NCBI GenBank assembly: GCA_029891385.1
Contig: CM057225.1
Span: forward strand, 74,433,387 to 74,497,386
Source of the DNA: Erythroxylum novogranatense
Taxonomy: Eukaryota > Streptophyta > Magnoliopsida > Malpighiales > Erythroxylaceae
Length of the DNA stretch: 64,000 nucleotides
Direction of reading: 5' to 3'
Shown here: piece by piece, positions 12,121 to 24,665 of the stretch
Position numbering within the stretch: the first letter of the stretch is position 1
Layout of the letters: every line of letters starts with the position of its first letter
Notes under the pieces: generated by a model
What the model saw: only the letters and a program-made list of their open reading frames with translations
Told to the model about the DNA's origin: nothing
Databases searched by the model: none
Position numbers and translations under genes: made by a program

Positions 12121-12597
12121 TCCCTCAAAAGCAAACAAGGTATGGGCTTCCTAAGTTTGTTAGGAACTAGAAATGTGGCAGATTTATCTACTTCTTGGAT
12201 ATTAGATTTAGGAGCCATTAACCATGTTTGTAATTCTTTGCAGGGGTTCCAGCAAAGGAAAAGACTACCTAAAGGCCAGTTTCAAGTCAAGATAGCAGAT
12301 GGTTCCTATGTTTCAGCAGAATCAGTGGGAGTAGCTATCTTGGACTTTCCTAGTGGTCATAGGTTATATTTGGAGGATGTTTATTACATGCCAATGATTG
12401 TAAGGAACATGATTTCTATTTTTTGTCTAATAAAATCTAGTTATTCCTTATATTTTGAAAAGGTTGTTTCAATATATGAGAATAAGGATTTTATTTGTGA
12501 TGCGATAACTAAACAGGGATTGTTTTTTTATAGAACCTATGAAAGGCTCACTAAACACCACAGAATTGATAAAACTAAGACAATCCAAAATCTCTAG
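12121..12597 (+). pseudogene. Copia protease relic with damaged active site
   Basis: This continues in the gag frame. The retropepsin signature normally read as D-S-G after a Trp reads WILDLGAINHVC here, so the catalytic Ser next to Asp is Leu. The flap side is recognisable (KIADGSYVSAESVG). The frame ends at TAG 12595-12597, and the integrase resumes in another frame, so a frameshift lies near 12550-12595. The protease would cleave the polyprotein; this copy should be inactive. Confidence 0.88.
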
Positions 12598-13663
12598 CAT
12601 TAATTCAAAGTATCTGTGGCACTTAAGAATGAGTTATATCAATCAGAAAAGACTTGACAGGCTAGTAAAGGATGAGATCCTTATGGGCTTGGATAGTGAT
12701 CCATTACCCACTTGTGAATCTTGTATTGAAGGAAAAATGACCAAAGCCTCATATCCTTCTAAAGGAAACAGATCTGAATCCACATTGGACCTAGTACATA
12801 CTGATGTGTGTGGGCCCATGAATGTACAAGCTAGAGGTCTTTATGAATATTTCATAATTTTTATAGACGATTACTCAAGACATGGCTATTTGTATTTGAT
12901 GCATAAAAAGAGTGAATCTTTTGAAAAGTTCAAAGAATTCAAAGATGAAGCTGAGAAGCAACTTGGCAAGCCATTAAAACAACTTCGATCAGATCGAGGT
13001 GGTGAGTATTTATCTGGAGAGTTCCAGCAATATTTAATTGACAATGGAATTGTTTCCAATTTTTCAGCTCCTCGTACACCTCAACAGAATGGTGTAGCAG
13101 ATAGGAGAAATAGAACTCTATTAGAAATGGTAAGATCAATGATGTCCTACGTTAGCCTTCCAGAATCGTTCTGGAGATATGCCATACAAACGACAACATA
13201 TCTTCTTAACTTTGCTCCGTCCAAATTGGTGCCTAAAACACCTAGGAAGTTGTGGACTGGCCGAGTGCCTTCATTGAGGCATTTTAGGACTTGGGGTTGC
13301 CCAGCCCATGTTCTAAAGCCTGAATCCACAAAGATGGAACCAAGGTCAGAAGTATGTTTGTTTGTAGGATATCCTATGGGAACTCGAGGGTACTATTTTT
13401 ACAGTCCTTATGATAAGAAGGTATTTGTGTCGACAAATGCAACCTTCTTAGAGGAAGAGTTTGTGAAAAATCATAAAGGAAGAAGTGAAGTCGTACTAAA
13501 GGAGTTAGCTATTTCATCCAAACCAAGAGTAGTTTTGGATATGACAGAACAAGATGTCGAAATGGATTCAAGAGTTGAATCAGAAGTGCAACCTGAACAT
13601 CAAGGTGTGCCTAGACGTAGTGGGAGGGTTGTGAGACAGCCAGATAGGTATCTGGGTTTATGA
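12598..13663 (+). pseudogene. Copia integrase relic, catalytic Glu replaced by Asp
   Basis: GAG-pre-integrase region YLWHLRMSYINQKRL, where the second zinc-ligand His is Tyr, then CESC. In the core, the first Asp lies in HTDVCGP and the second in RSDRGGEY. The third acidic residue, 35 residues later in PQQNGVADRRNRT, is Asp where the family has Glu. The C-terminal part LFVGYPMGTRGYYFY is present. TGA at 13661-13663 is followed by another in-frame stop at 13688. Integrase inserts the cDNA in the nucleus; two essential positions are changed here. Confidence 0.92.
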
Positions 13664-14712
13664 GAAGGCTTAATTGCCATCTCGGACTAAGAAGAAATAG
13701 ATCCCATTACGTATACACAGGCTATTAATGATGTTGATGTAGGAAAATGGTTCAAGGCGATGGAATTAGAAATAGATTCTATGTATACTAATAAAGTCTG
13801 GGTCCTTGTAGATCTACTACCAGGTCTAAAAGCCACAGGGTATAAATGGATCTACAAAAGGAAAAGGGGATCGGATGGAAAGGTAGAGACCTTTAAAGCT
13901 AGATTGGTAGCTAAAGGCTATACTCAAAAGGAGGGTGTAGACTATGAGGAGACTTTTTCTCCGGTTGCCATGCTTAAGTCCATCAGGATTCTTTTGGCCA
14001 TAGCAGCCTATTTCGATTATGAAATATGACAAATGGATGCCAAGACTGTATTTCTTAATGGGGATCTTGAGGAGACCATTTATATGGCCCAACCAGAAGG
14101 ATTCATTGAACCAGGTAATGAGCATAAGGTTTGCAAGTTGCAAAGGTCCATTTATGGACTTAAGCAAGCATCTAGGTCTTGGAACATTAGGTTTGATAAG
14201 GCTATCAAAACCTATGGGTTCATACAAAAACTAGATGAGCCTTGTGTTTATAAAAGAATACAAGAAGGTAAGGTTACTTTCCTAATCCTGTATGTTGATG
14301 ACATTCTGATCATTGGGAATGATGTGGGAATGTTATCTACGGTTAAGGGATGGCTGAATGAACAGTTTTCAATGAAGGATTTGGGAGAGGCTACCTATGT
14401 TCTAGGGATCAAACTTATAAGGGATCGAAAGAACAAGCAGATATCTTTGTCTCAACTAACCTACATTGAGAATATGCTCAATAAGTTCGCCATGTAAGAT
14501 TCCAAGAGGGGTTTTACTCCTACTAGACATGGAATCAAACTTTCAAAGGAACAAGCACCTAAAACCCAAGAGGAGGTTGAACGCATGCGTAACATTCCAT
14601 ATGCTTCGTCAGTTGGTAGTTTGATGTATGCAATGCTGTGCACTAGACCGGATATCTGCTATACACAAGGATCGGTAGTAGATTTCACCAATCCAGAATG
14701 GAACATTGAATC
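13664..14712 (+). pseudogene. Copia reverse transcriptase relic
   Basis: The typical start KWFKAMELEIDSM is followed by WVLVDLLPGLKATGYKWIYK and KARLVAKGYTQKEGVDYEET. TGA at 14027 replaces the expected Trp in the EIWQMDVKTAFLNG block. The catalytic LYVDDILIIGND box is intact. TAA at 14495 again falls where Gln is usual. YASSVGSLMYAMLCTRPDIC follows, then a frameshift between about 14640 and 14713 moves the rest to another frame. Confidence 0.93.
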
Positions 14713-15273
14713 ATGGTTAAGTGTATACTTAAGTATCTTCGTAAGACGAAGAACTTAATGCTTGTTTACTATGGAAGTAATCTTATTCCGACAGGATATA
14801 CGGATTCTGATTTCCAATCAGATGTTGATTCAAGGAAATCAACTTCTGGTTCTATATTTTCTTTAGGAGGTGGAGCCATAGTTTGGAGGAGTGCCAAGCA
14901 ATCTTGTATTGCTGATTCGACTATGGAGGCTGAGTATGTTGCTGCTTGTGAAGCAACAAAGGAAGCAGTCTGGTTCTGGAAGTTCCTAAATGATTTGGAG
15001 GTAGTTCCAGAGGCGGAAAAGGCCATTACACTTTATTGTGATAATAGTGGGGCAGTGGCTAATTCTAAAGAACCTCGGAACCACAAAGCTGCCAAACACA
15101 TTGAGCGAAAGTATCATCTTATAAGGGAGATAATATAATGTGGAGAAGTGGATGTGGTAAAGATTCCCACCGAGCAAAACCTTGCTGATCCGTTCACAAA
15201 GACATTGACTCAAAAGAGCTTTGAGGGTCACCTAGAAGTGATGGGAATGAGGGATATGTCAAACTTGCTTTAG
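14713..15273 (+). pseudogene. Copia RNase H relic and end of pol
   Basis: The RNase H acidic residues are present in GYTDSDFQSD, STMEAEYVAACEA and LYCDNSGAVANS. TAA at 15136 interrupts the frame. Reading on gives KIPTEQNLADPFTK, the usual end of copia pol, with the final stop TAG at 15271-15273, just upstream of the polypurine tract. Confidence 0.92.
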
Positions 15274-15275
15274 GG

Positions 15276-15287
15276 CAAGTGGGAGAT
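15276..15287 (+). other. Copia polypurine tract
   Basis: GCAAGTGGGAGATT lies directly before the TGTTGG start of the 3' LTR, the usual site of plus-strand priming. Confidence 0.85.
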
Positions 15288-18200
15288 TGTTGGAGTTATG
15301 TAAATATAGTGCCCTGGAAAGCAAGTGTATTTACATGTAACTTTATCTTCTTGATTCTGATTTTGTAATGAAAATATTTATTTTAATAAAACAAAAGAGT
15401 TTGGTTTTATCTGTATGAACATTATATATCTGGTCATAAGGTACCAAGATTTTTTTTTGTAAGTAATATACATATACATAGAGATGTATGGGAAACATGT
15501 ATATTATTAGAATCTGAATTAATTGATTCACAGTTGAATAATCAAGTTGGTCGCTTGATTATGGTTTAGACTATAGTGTTGCGATTTATCTCCATATAAG
15601 TAAAGGAGTTTACTTCAAGGGAATGATGAGTTTCATATCATGATAGTAGTTGACTATCAATAATAGCACTATTAAATGAATCTGGAATCAAGTATGTTTT
15701 CAAGAATAAAGTGGGCTGTTACTTTAATCTTAAAACATACAACTTAAGCATTCGCTTATTATGAACTATAATCTTGATGAGTGGTGAACTCATATATGTT
15801 TCATTATAATTCTTGATATGATCGGAATGGATTTTTACAGAGTATTAATCCAGTGTCTGTATGTTGAAATTATTAATTGAAACATGTATCAGGGAACATT
15901 CACTCAAATAAAGAGTTTATAGTGTTATCATCTCTTCTAGATGTTTTAAGGAGATTTGGTGATTAAACTGGAGCCAGTAGTTTGATGGACTAGCTACCCA
16001 TCAAGTCTTAACACTGAGATGAGGTCTTATGTGTTAATCACCATATAAAGTAAAATGAGAGATCTAGAAGGAAAAACCAACATAAGGGAAAAACGGTAAT
16101 TTTACCCTTTGTTGTGCGGATGGCTATAATAAGGTTCTAAATAGGGTTTGCAATTGGACATATTCTCATAATATTTAATAATTCAAGAGTTCAACTAATT
16201 GTCTTTAGTAGAATGACATTTAGTTAATAAGCTAGAATTAATTCCAATGAGATTGAATTAATTATGGGCTTATTGGAGCTTGAATTATCAAAGTCCAATA
16301 AGATTCCCCACTTGGCTTTAAGGAAGGTTATCAAGCTAAGTAAGAAATATAAATGGAGGTTAATTAGAAGCCCATAATTGAATCTTGGGCTTGGTCTAAT
16401 TAAAGAAGCCCAAATGTACATTTAGTAATGGGCTTGGTTTTTGGTTTAATATAATTAATTAGATTAATTATATTAAAACAATTTTTTTAAGAAGAAGATA
16501 ACAATTTCGGTTATTCCTAGGTTAAATGTGTAACCACACATTTGACATTAAAATGCTAAATAAAGATGGTCTTTATTATGGTTAATCATCATTAAATGGA
16601 GTTATGAACTTACCATTAAATGGTTTAATGGTTGTCTTTTAATGTTGGCTTGTAACCTATTTGCATTCATTAGATTAAAGATGAAAGATGTATATTAGAT
16701 GGACCATCTTCCTTCTTTCTTCTTGGCAAAACCGAAATTGGGTATTGAATTTTAGGTTATAGTCTTTTCAAATAGCCATCATAAAGATAATCTCATTTAT
16801 TGGCTATTTTATGAGTGATTAATGAAAGGAGTGATGCATTTGATGCCTCTCTCTCCTTGTTGGGACCCGCTACGTAAACCGGATCCCAACCGGAGAAACG
16901 AAAAATGAAGTGCGGAAGCAAAGCGAAATTGAATACGAGTACGAACCAATATGAATCGAATCAAAGCAAAGAAACGAAACAATAAGCGAAATCAAATCGG
17001 ATGCGAATCGAAACACAAATTGGAAGCAATTTTCGACATCTTTTGAAAACACAAAGCATAGGAAACTTATCGCGTTGGAAACCTTAAGACTATCGGTCTA
17101 AACTAATCCAAATCCGTGTACATTTTTTTTCGCTTTCTTTCATTCTTTCTTTCATTTTCATTCCATCTCTTACAAATGACTTCAATATCCAATTAAAATC
17201 GCACTCAAACTCAATTTATTTGCTTCTTCATATACAATCATATCTCTTCGATTTAAACTCTCGCTTTTCATTTCCAATAAAATCGCACACATTCCAAATT
17301 AAATACCATCAATTCTCAAGCAATTAGCACTTTATATAATTCAGACCAACTATCACAATCATATACCCAATTCCATACAAAATCCATAACTCATTTACAT
17401 CATGAGATACGAGCTTACAAAATATTCCATAATACAACATCAGTATTAAAATCCGAATATGTACACAAACAAACAAACAAAAACCTTCAATTTCTTTCAC
17501 CCGATCTTCTTCTCATTACCTGTGGATGGGAATGAAGTGGGGTGAGCTTATAGCTCGTGGGTAACAGTTTATAAAAAATAATAAGCAAAACCTTTAAAAA
17601 CACTTTTCTTTTTTAGTCTTAGAAAGCATTTCTTTAAGATCCGTAAAGCACATTTTCAAACAGTTCTTTTCTTGCGGTATTCAAAACTTGCAATTTGCAA
17701 AACGTATGCTTTTTAGGCTTTCAGCCATAAACCCATAGGTTACAAAACATGAATGCATCAACTTGACAATTCACATATGCAGTGGCAAATCACATATGCA
17801 ATGCACACAATTGGCTCGAGAGTTCCATAAATACGACGGAAACCGAAGTTTACCATAAACACGACGAGTCTATTTTCGAATCTCGTAGGCCACAAACTGG
17901 CAACCGGGAGAAGGCTAGGGGGGGTCAACGTGCACGTGACTTAATGAAATAGGTTCTCTCTCGCCCAATCACAATCTCATAATCATGCTTAAATCAATTT
18001 ATCGAATGCTCTTTTCCGAATACACGAAATGCCATGAAATCTTTCGAGGCATAACCCAAATGTATTTTGAAATTCATCAAAAGTTCATGTATTGAATCAA
18101 TAATGATTTTTCAAACCATTCATACAATGATGCAACATTTATGATGCAATTGAAATCAGAAAATCTCTTTGTTTAAAGAAAGCAGTAGTGGCTTATAAAT

Positions 18201-18829
18201 TTCATTATAAACCGGTACCCACCTCGAATCGATGCTAGAAACTTGTTCCTCTCTCCAATTTGACCATTGCGTATTTCTTTCTTTCAATTGAAAATTCCCT
18301 ACACCAATTTCCCACGAATTCAATCTCATAAATAACATAATCCTTAATATTGAACTTAGAAAACACTAATTTCACACATAAACAAGCCATCTAAATCACC
18401 AATTTTTAAAAACCCCAATTCATAAAATTGGGCATAACCTTAATTAATTTCCATCCAAAATTAAACTCATAATACTTAGCAATCACCAAAATTGACTTCA
18501 TACTCCACAAACCCATACCATTTTCTATAATTCTAAACCAAAACTTCAAGAGAAACTCAAATCTTAAAAATTGCTCTTACCTCATTTCTCCTCTGTTTTT
18601 GGATTTTCTTGGTTCAAGGTGAAGCTCTCTTCATCCTCCACCTTTTTCTCTCTTGGAATGACATCAAAATCTCTCTTCAAGTGGTAGAAAAATCAAGCCC
18701 TAGCTTTCTCCCTTTTTTTTTTCTCCACCGAAGCTTGCTCTCCCTTCTCTCTTCTCTCTTATTCTCTTATTTCTTTCCTTCTTTTCTCTTAAGTGTCGTG
18801 GGTTGCCTCTTAAAATGACAGCCCACTTG

Positions 18830-18838
18830 CTTTTATAG
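18830..18838 (-). promoter_or_regulatory. LTR TATA box, left LARD LTR
   Basis: CTATAAAAG on the minus strand follows a conserved TTAATGACATGGCA block and lies about 2.15 kb from the sense start of the LTR. A donor-like GAG|GTAAGAG lies 250 bp downstream. The same arrangement occurs in the other family-A LTRs. Confidence 0.6.
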
Positions 18839-19140
18839 TGCCATGTCATTAAATGACTTAAAATTGACCCATTTGCCGTTACCCATAAGCCTAAAACTTA
18901 ACTCTTTAAGTAAACTTCCAAAATTACCCCTTCCTGTTTGCCTTAAAAACTTTAGAGAAATGTCCCTCTATGTCTTACGAATCCATCGCTTCAAGAATCA
19001 GATCGTTTGGAGCTCTATAACTCAAGATATCTCCAAAATACTGAAGTTTGTTCTTCAGACCCGAGGCTGAATACTACACCTAACTTCCGACCTGAATTTG
19101 GAAGTCTTAGAGGCTAAATTATAGCTCAGCTCCTTTATAA

Positions 19141-19740
19141 CATTTGTATCCCCATGTCTCTATATTAATTAGCAACAAGAATCAAATCAATCCGAGCTCT
19201 AGTGATCGAGATATATCCAAAATACTGAACACTGTTCAGCCACTACAACACCGGGACTGAACACTACACTGAACTTCCGACCTGCATTTGGAAGTCTTAT
19301 AGGCTAAATTATAGCTCAGCTCCTTCATAACATTTGTAGCCACATGTCTCTATTTTAATAAGAAACAAGAATCAACTCAATCCGAGCTCTAGTGATCGAG
19401 ATATATCCAAAATACTGAACACTGTTCAGCCACTACAACACCAGGACTGAACACTACACTGAACTTCCGACCTACATTTGGAAGTCTTAGAGGCTAAATT
19501 ATAGCTCGGATCCTTCATAACATTTGTAGACCCATGTCTCTATATTAATTACCAACAAGAATCAACTCTATCCGAGCTCTAGTGATCGAGATATATCCAA
19601 AATACTGAACACTATTCAGCCACTACAACACCAGGACTAAACACTACACTGAACTTCCAACCTGCATTTGGAAGTCTTAGAGGATAAATTATAGCTCGGA
19701 TCCTTCATAAAATTTGTAGCCCCATGTCTCTATTTTAATT
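19141..19740 (-). repeat. 190-bp tandem repeat in the left LARD LTR
   Basis: The marker (A/C)ATTTGTA followed by CCCATGTCTCTAT recurs at 19141, 19331, 19521 and 19711, exactly 190 bp apart. In the right LTR the same marker is at about 23895, 24053, 24242 and 24432. The first gap there is short by 32 bp, a deletion within one unit. Confidence 0.9.
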
Positions 19741-19848
19741 TATAAAAAGAATCAGATCGATCAGATGTCGGACGAAGAAGTTATGCTCAAAAGAGTGAAG
19801 GGAGGTCAGAGCTCGGTCAGAAAATCAAAGCTCGGCCAAAACGAAGAT

Positions 19849-19972
19849 CGGTCGGCCAACAGAGGTCGGCCAAAAGAGGTCGGCCAACAGAGGTCGGCCA
19901 ACAGAGGTCGGCTAATAGAGGTCGGCTAACAGAGGTCGGCCAATAGAGGTCGGCCAACAGAGGTCGGCTAGC
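19849..19972 (-). repeat. 14-bp GGTCGGCC tandem array, nine copies
   Basis: Unit CAGAGGTCGGCCAA, with C-to-T variants GGTCGGCTAA. Nine GGTCGG cores are present here and seven at 24570-24665 in the partner LTR, so copy number changed after insertion. An open frame read across it on the minus strand is a repeat artefact. Confidence 0.9.
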
Positions 19973-20983
19973 ACCCAATCTGACCTTCAAACTTCTAACA
20001 CTCATAACTTTTGACTCCGAGCTCTGAATTTTACAAACTTGGTACCGTTGGAAAGATAAAAGAAAGATCTACAATTTTCAAGAAGGACTCAAAGGCATGC
20101 TCGGTCTTTAAAGGGGTCAAAAATGTACTCAAAGATGACCAATCGATAATCTCCTCAAAACTTTACACAACACCTCAACTTGCAAACATCATAACTTTTG
20201 ACCCAGAACTCCAAATTTGACAAACTCAGTGTCTATAGAAAGGTAAAAGAACCCTCTACAACTTTCATGAAGGCATTAAAAATCAGATCGACCTATAAAT
20301 AGGTCAAAAACTCCACACAAAGTGACTGGTCGATCAGCTTCACACTAAACAGCATCAGAACTTCTAACAATCTTATCTTTCTACTCCCTTGTCCAATATT
20401 TTCGTGCTTTATCTCAATGGAAAGAAAAAACAAGCTCTACAACTCTCAAGAAGGCTACTTGATCCCATTCCATACACATCAGTACGGAAATCGCCTCAAA
20501 ACACAACATATACAATCCTACACTTAGAGCATTTTCCAAAACCAAAGCAAAAAACACTTAACTATGAAAACTCATAACTTTCAATCCCGATATCGAAAAA
20601 TAGCATACTTTATGGCTACGAAAAGCTCTCAACATAAGCTACAATTTTTATTAAGATCATTTTCTCAAAATGTGCCTAAATCAAAAATTCAACTCTCAAG
20701 TCAAACTTTCTATCTTCAAAATCAACTTTCTTAATTTCTTCAAAATATAACACTTTCACTAATTATTTCTTGCTTTTTAACTTCCATTTCAATCAACTAA
20801 TTCATTTTGACTTTCATAACTCATACAACTCTACTCAAATTTCAAAGTCATCAAAATTAATCTCTTCATTTATCATCAATCTCCTTTAAGCACAATAGCA
20901 TCTATAACACAATTCATATCCGTAAACACTCATTGAATTCATTTTAATGTTTCTAATTTTCACCGAAAGTTCGGGGTCCAACA

Positions 20984-21604
20984 ATTCTACCCCTCTTAAA
21001 AGAATTTCGCCCACGAAATTCCTATCTGAATAATCACCAAGTAACTTATTCTCTCTAATAATTTCTTCGAAATAGTCATATTCAATCACATTCTTAACTA
21101 ATTCCTCATCATATATATTTCTCAACTTATTCACAATTTATCACTTCTTGTATCAAATACCACCAATATCATATCATATCAATATTTCTTAGCAGATTTA
21201 CACAAGTCAATGGTCTAATTCTTAATAACCTTAATATGGACCAATACCATTCAATTTAATCCTTTTGAACTTCCATATATATATCTATATCTCTATCATT
21301 CAACTCATCTTTCACGTATCCTATATTACATCTCACATATATATATCCAAAAGGAATTCATCCAAATTCATCGTGAAATTCGAACCTGAATCTCCATTAT
21401 CACATTCTTTTATCACCAATCATGCTTTCGACACCTTAATCAAAACATTCTTATACTCCAAATACATGTTAGGTCATTCACATCAATATCACATTCTCAC
21501 TATTTCAATCATATTCATTCACTAACTCTTATCATCTTCTCATGCAAATCACTCATACACATACGCCCATGTAAGATCCTATTACTGGGCTCTGATACCA
21601 CAAA
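20984..21604 (-). other. Internal region of the LARD-like element
   Basis: At 20984-20998 the minus strand reads as a polypurine tract (TAAGAGGGGTAGAAT). Just upstream in sense, the frame contains DRNFVGEILLRG, similar to the residues that follow the chromodomain in gypsy pol. At 21587-21600 the minus strand reads TGGTATCAGAGCCC, a perfect initiator Met-tRNA primer site four bases from the LTR. The remainder is AT-rich and non-coding. Confidence 0.88.
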
Positions 21605-23583
21605 TATTGGGACCCGCTCTGGAAACCGAATCCCAACCGGAGAAACAGAAAACGAATACGAAAAACGAAGTGCGGAAGCAAAGCGAAATCGAATACGAGT
21701 ACGAAGCAATATGAATCAAATCAAAGCAAAGAAACGAAACAATAAGCGAAATCAAATCGGATGCGAATCGAATCACAAATTGGAAGCAATTTCCGACATC
21801 CGTTGAAAAAACAAAGCATAGGAAACTTATCGCGTTGGAAACCTTAAGACTATCGGTCTAAACTAATCCAAATCTGTGTACATTTTTTTTTCGCTTTCTT
21901 TCCTTCTTTCTTTCATTTTCATTCCATCTCTTACAAATGACTTCAATATCCAATTGAAATCGCACTTAAACTCAATTTATTTGCTTCTTCATATACAATC
22001 ATATCTCATCGATTTAAACTCTCACTTTTCATTTCCAATAAAATCGCACACATTCCAAATTAAATACCATCAATTCTCAAGCAATTAGCACTTTATATAA
22101 TTCAGACCAACTATCACAATCATATACCCAATTCCATACAAAATCCATAACTCATTTACATCATGAGATACGAGCTTACAAAATATTCCATAATACAACA
22201 TCAGTATTAAAATCTGAATATGTACACAAACAAACAAACAAAAACCTTCAATTTCTTTCACCCGATCTTCTTACTTGTGGATGGGAATGAAGTGGGGTGA
22301 GCTTATAGCTCGTGGGTAACAGTTTATAAAAAATAATAAGCAAAACCTTTAAAAACACTTTTCTTTTCTAGTATTAGAAAGCATTTCTTTAAGATTCGTA
22401 AAGCACATTTTCAAAAAGTTCCTTTCTTGCGGTATTCAAAAATCGCAATTTGCAAAACGTATGCTTTTTAGGCTTTCAGCCATAAACCCATAGGTTACAA
22501 AACATGAATGCATCAACTTGACAATTCACATATGTAGTGGCAAATCACATATGCAATGCACACAATTGCCTCGAGAGTTCCATAAACACGACAGAAACCG
22601 AAGTTTACCGTAAACACGACAAGTCCATTTTCGAATCTCGTAGGCCACAAACGGGTAGCCGGGAGAAGGCTAGGGGGGTCAACGTGCACGTGACTTAACG
22701 AAATAGGTTCTCTCTCGCCCAATCACAATCACATAATCATGCTTAAATCAATTTATCGAATGCTCTTTTCCGAATACACGAAATGCCATGAAATCTTTCG
22801 AGGCATAACACAAATGTATTTTGAAATTCATCAAAAGTTCATGTATTGAATCAATAATGATTTTTCAAACCATTCATACAATGATGCAACATTTATGATG
22901 CAATTGAAATAAAAAATTCTCTTTGTTTAAAGAAAGCAATAGTGGCTTATAGATTTCATTATAAACAGGTACTCACCTCGAATTGATGCTAGAAACTTGT
23001 TCCTCGCTCCAATTTGACCATTGCGTCTTTCTTTCTTTCAATTGAAAATTTCCTACACCAATTTCTCACGAATTCAATCTCATAAATAACATAATCCTTA
23101 ATATTGAACTTAGAAAACACTAATTCCACACATAAACAAGCCATCTAAATCACCAATTTTCAAAAACCCCAATTCATAAAATTGGGCATAACCCTAATTA
23201 ATTTCCATCCAAAATTAAACCCATAATACTTAGCAATCACCAAAATTGACTTCATACTCCACAAACCCATACCATTTTCCATAATTCTAAACCAAAACTT
23301 CAAGAGAAACTCAAATTTTAAAAATTGCTCTTACCTCATTTCTCCTCTATTTTCAGATTTTCTTGGTTCAAGGTGAAGCTCTTTTCATCCTCCACCTTTT
23401 TCTCTCTTGGAATGACATCAAAATCTCTCTTCAAGAGGTAGAAAAATCGAGCCATAGCTTTCTCCCTTTTTTTTTTCTCCACCGAAGCTTGCTCTCCCTT
23501 CTCTCTTCTCTCTTATTCTCTTATTTCTTTCCTTCTTTTCTCTTAAGTGTCGTGGGTTGCCTCTTAAAATGATAGCCCACTTG

Positions 23584-23592
23584 CTTTTATAG
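23584..23592 (-). promoter_or_regulatory. LTR TATA box, right LARD LTR
   Basis: CTATAAAAG on the minus strand in the same context and at the same 250-bp distance from a GAG|GTAAGAG donor-like site (23329-23337) as in the left LTR. In this 5' LTR it is the expected promoter of the element. Confidence 0.6.
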
Positions 23593-24569
23593 TGCCATGT
23601 CATTAAATGACTTAAAATTTACCCATTTGCCCCTACTCATAAGCCTAAAACTTAACTCTTTAAGTAAATTTCCAAAATTGCCCCTTCCTTTTTGCCTTAA
23701 AAACTTTAGAGAAATGTCCCTCTATGTCTTACAAATCCATCGCTTCAAGAATCAGATCATTTGGAGCTCTATAACTCAAGATATCTCCAAAATACTGAAG
23801 TTTGTTCTTCAGACCCGAGGCTGAATACTACACCTAACTTCCGACCTGAATTTGGAAGTCTTAGAGGCTAAATTATAGCTCGGCTCCTTTATAAAATTTG
23901 TAGCCCCATGTCTCTATATTAATTAGCAACAAGAATAAACTCAATCCGAGCTCTAGTGATCGAGATATATCCAAAATACTGAACACTACACTGAACTTCC
24001 AACCTACATTTGGAAGTCTTATAGGCTAAATTATAGCTCGGCTCCTTCATAACATTTGTAGCCCCATGTCTCTATTTTAATTAGCAACAAGAATCAACTC
24101 AATCCGAGCTCTAGTGATCGAGATATATCCAAAATACTGAACACTGTTCAGCCACTACAACATCGGGACTGAACACACACTGAACTTCCGACCTGCATTT
24201 GGAAGTCTTAGAGGCTAAATTATAGCTCGACTCCTTCATAACATTCGTAGCCCCATGTCTCTATATTAATTACCAACAAGAATCAACTCAATCCGAGCTC
24301 TAGTGATCGAGATATATCCAAAATACTGAACACTGTTCAGCCACTACAACACCGGGACTGAACACTACACTGAACTTCCGACCTCCATTTGGAAGTTTTA
24401 GAGGCTAAATTATAGCTCGGCTCCTTCATAACATTTGTATCCCCATGTTGCTATTTTAATTTTCAAAAAGAATCAGATCGATCGGATGCAGTACGAAGAA
24501 GTTATGCTCAAAAGAGTGAAGGGAGGTCAGAGCTCGGTCAGAAAATCAAAGCTCGGCCAGAACGAAGAT

Positions 24570-24665
24570 CGGTCGGCCAAAAGAGGTCGGCCAACAGAGG
24601 TCGGCTAATAGAGGTCGGCTAACAAAGGTCGGCCAACAGAGGTCGGCCAACAGAGGTCGGCTAGC
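24570..24665 (-). repeat. 14-bp GGTCGGCC tandem array, seven copies
   Basis: Same unit as at 19849-19972 with two fewer copies; one unit is mutated to AAAGGTCGG. It lies at the same LTR position as its partner. Confidence 0.9.

Larger units (their letters stand above)
16858..20983 (-). repeat. Left LTR (3' LTR in element sense) of the LARD-like element
   Basis: 4126 bp with no coding capacity. In the element's sense it has a 14-bp tandem array (19849-19972), four units of a 190-bp repeat (about 19080-19740), a TATA box (18830-18838), a GTAAG donor-like site at 18575-18583, a second at 18216-18226, and a GAGCT hairpin (17544-17556). Open frames inside it are not genes. Confidence 0.9.

Noticed and set aside
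4907..16421. Repeated short minus-strand ORFs (4907-5155 with 15343-15531; 5846-6043 with 16224-16421)
   Set aside because: They fall at equal positions in the two copia LTRs, have no family signature and lie on the non-sense strand.
18609..23572. Two similar hydrophobic ORFs of 69 codons (18609-18818 and 23363-23572)
   Set aside because: They are the same antisense stretch in the two LARD LTRs, in the region just downstream of the TATA box. The duplication reflects LTR identity, not a gene pair.
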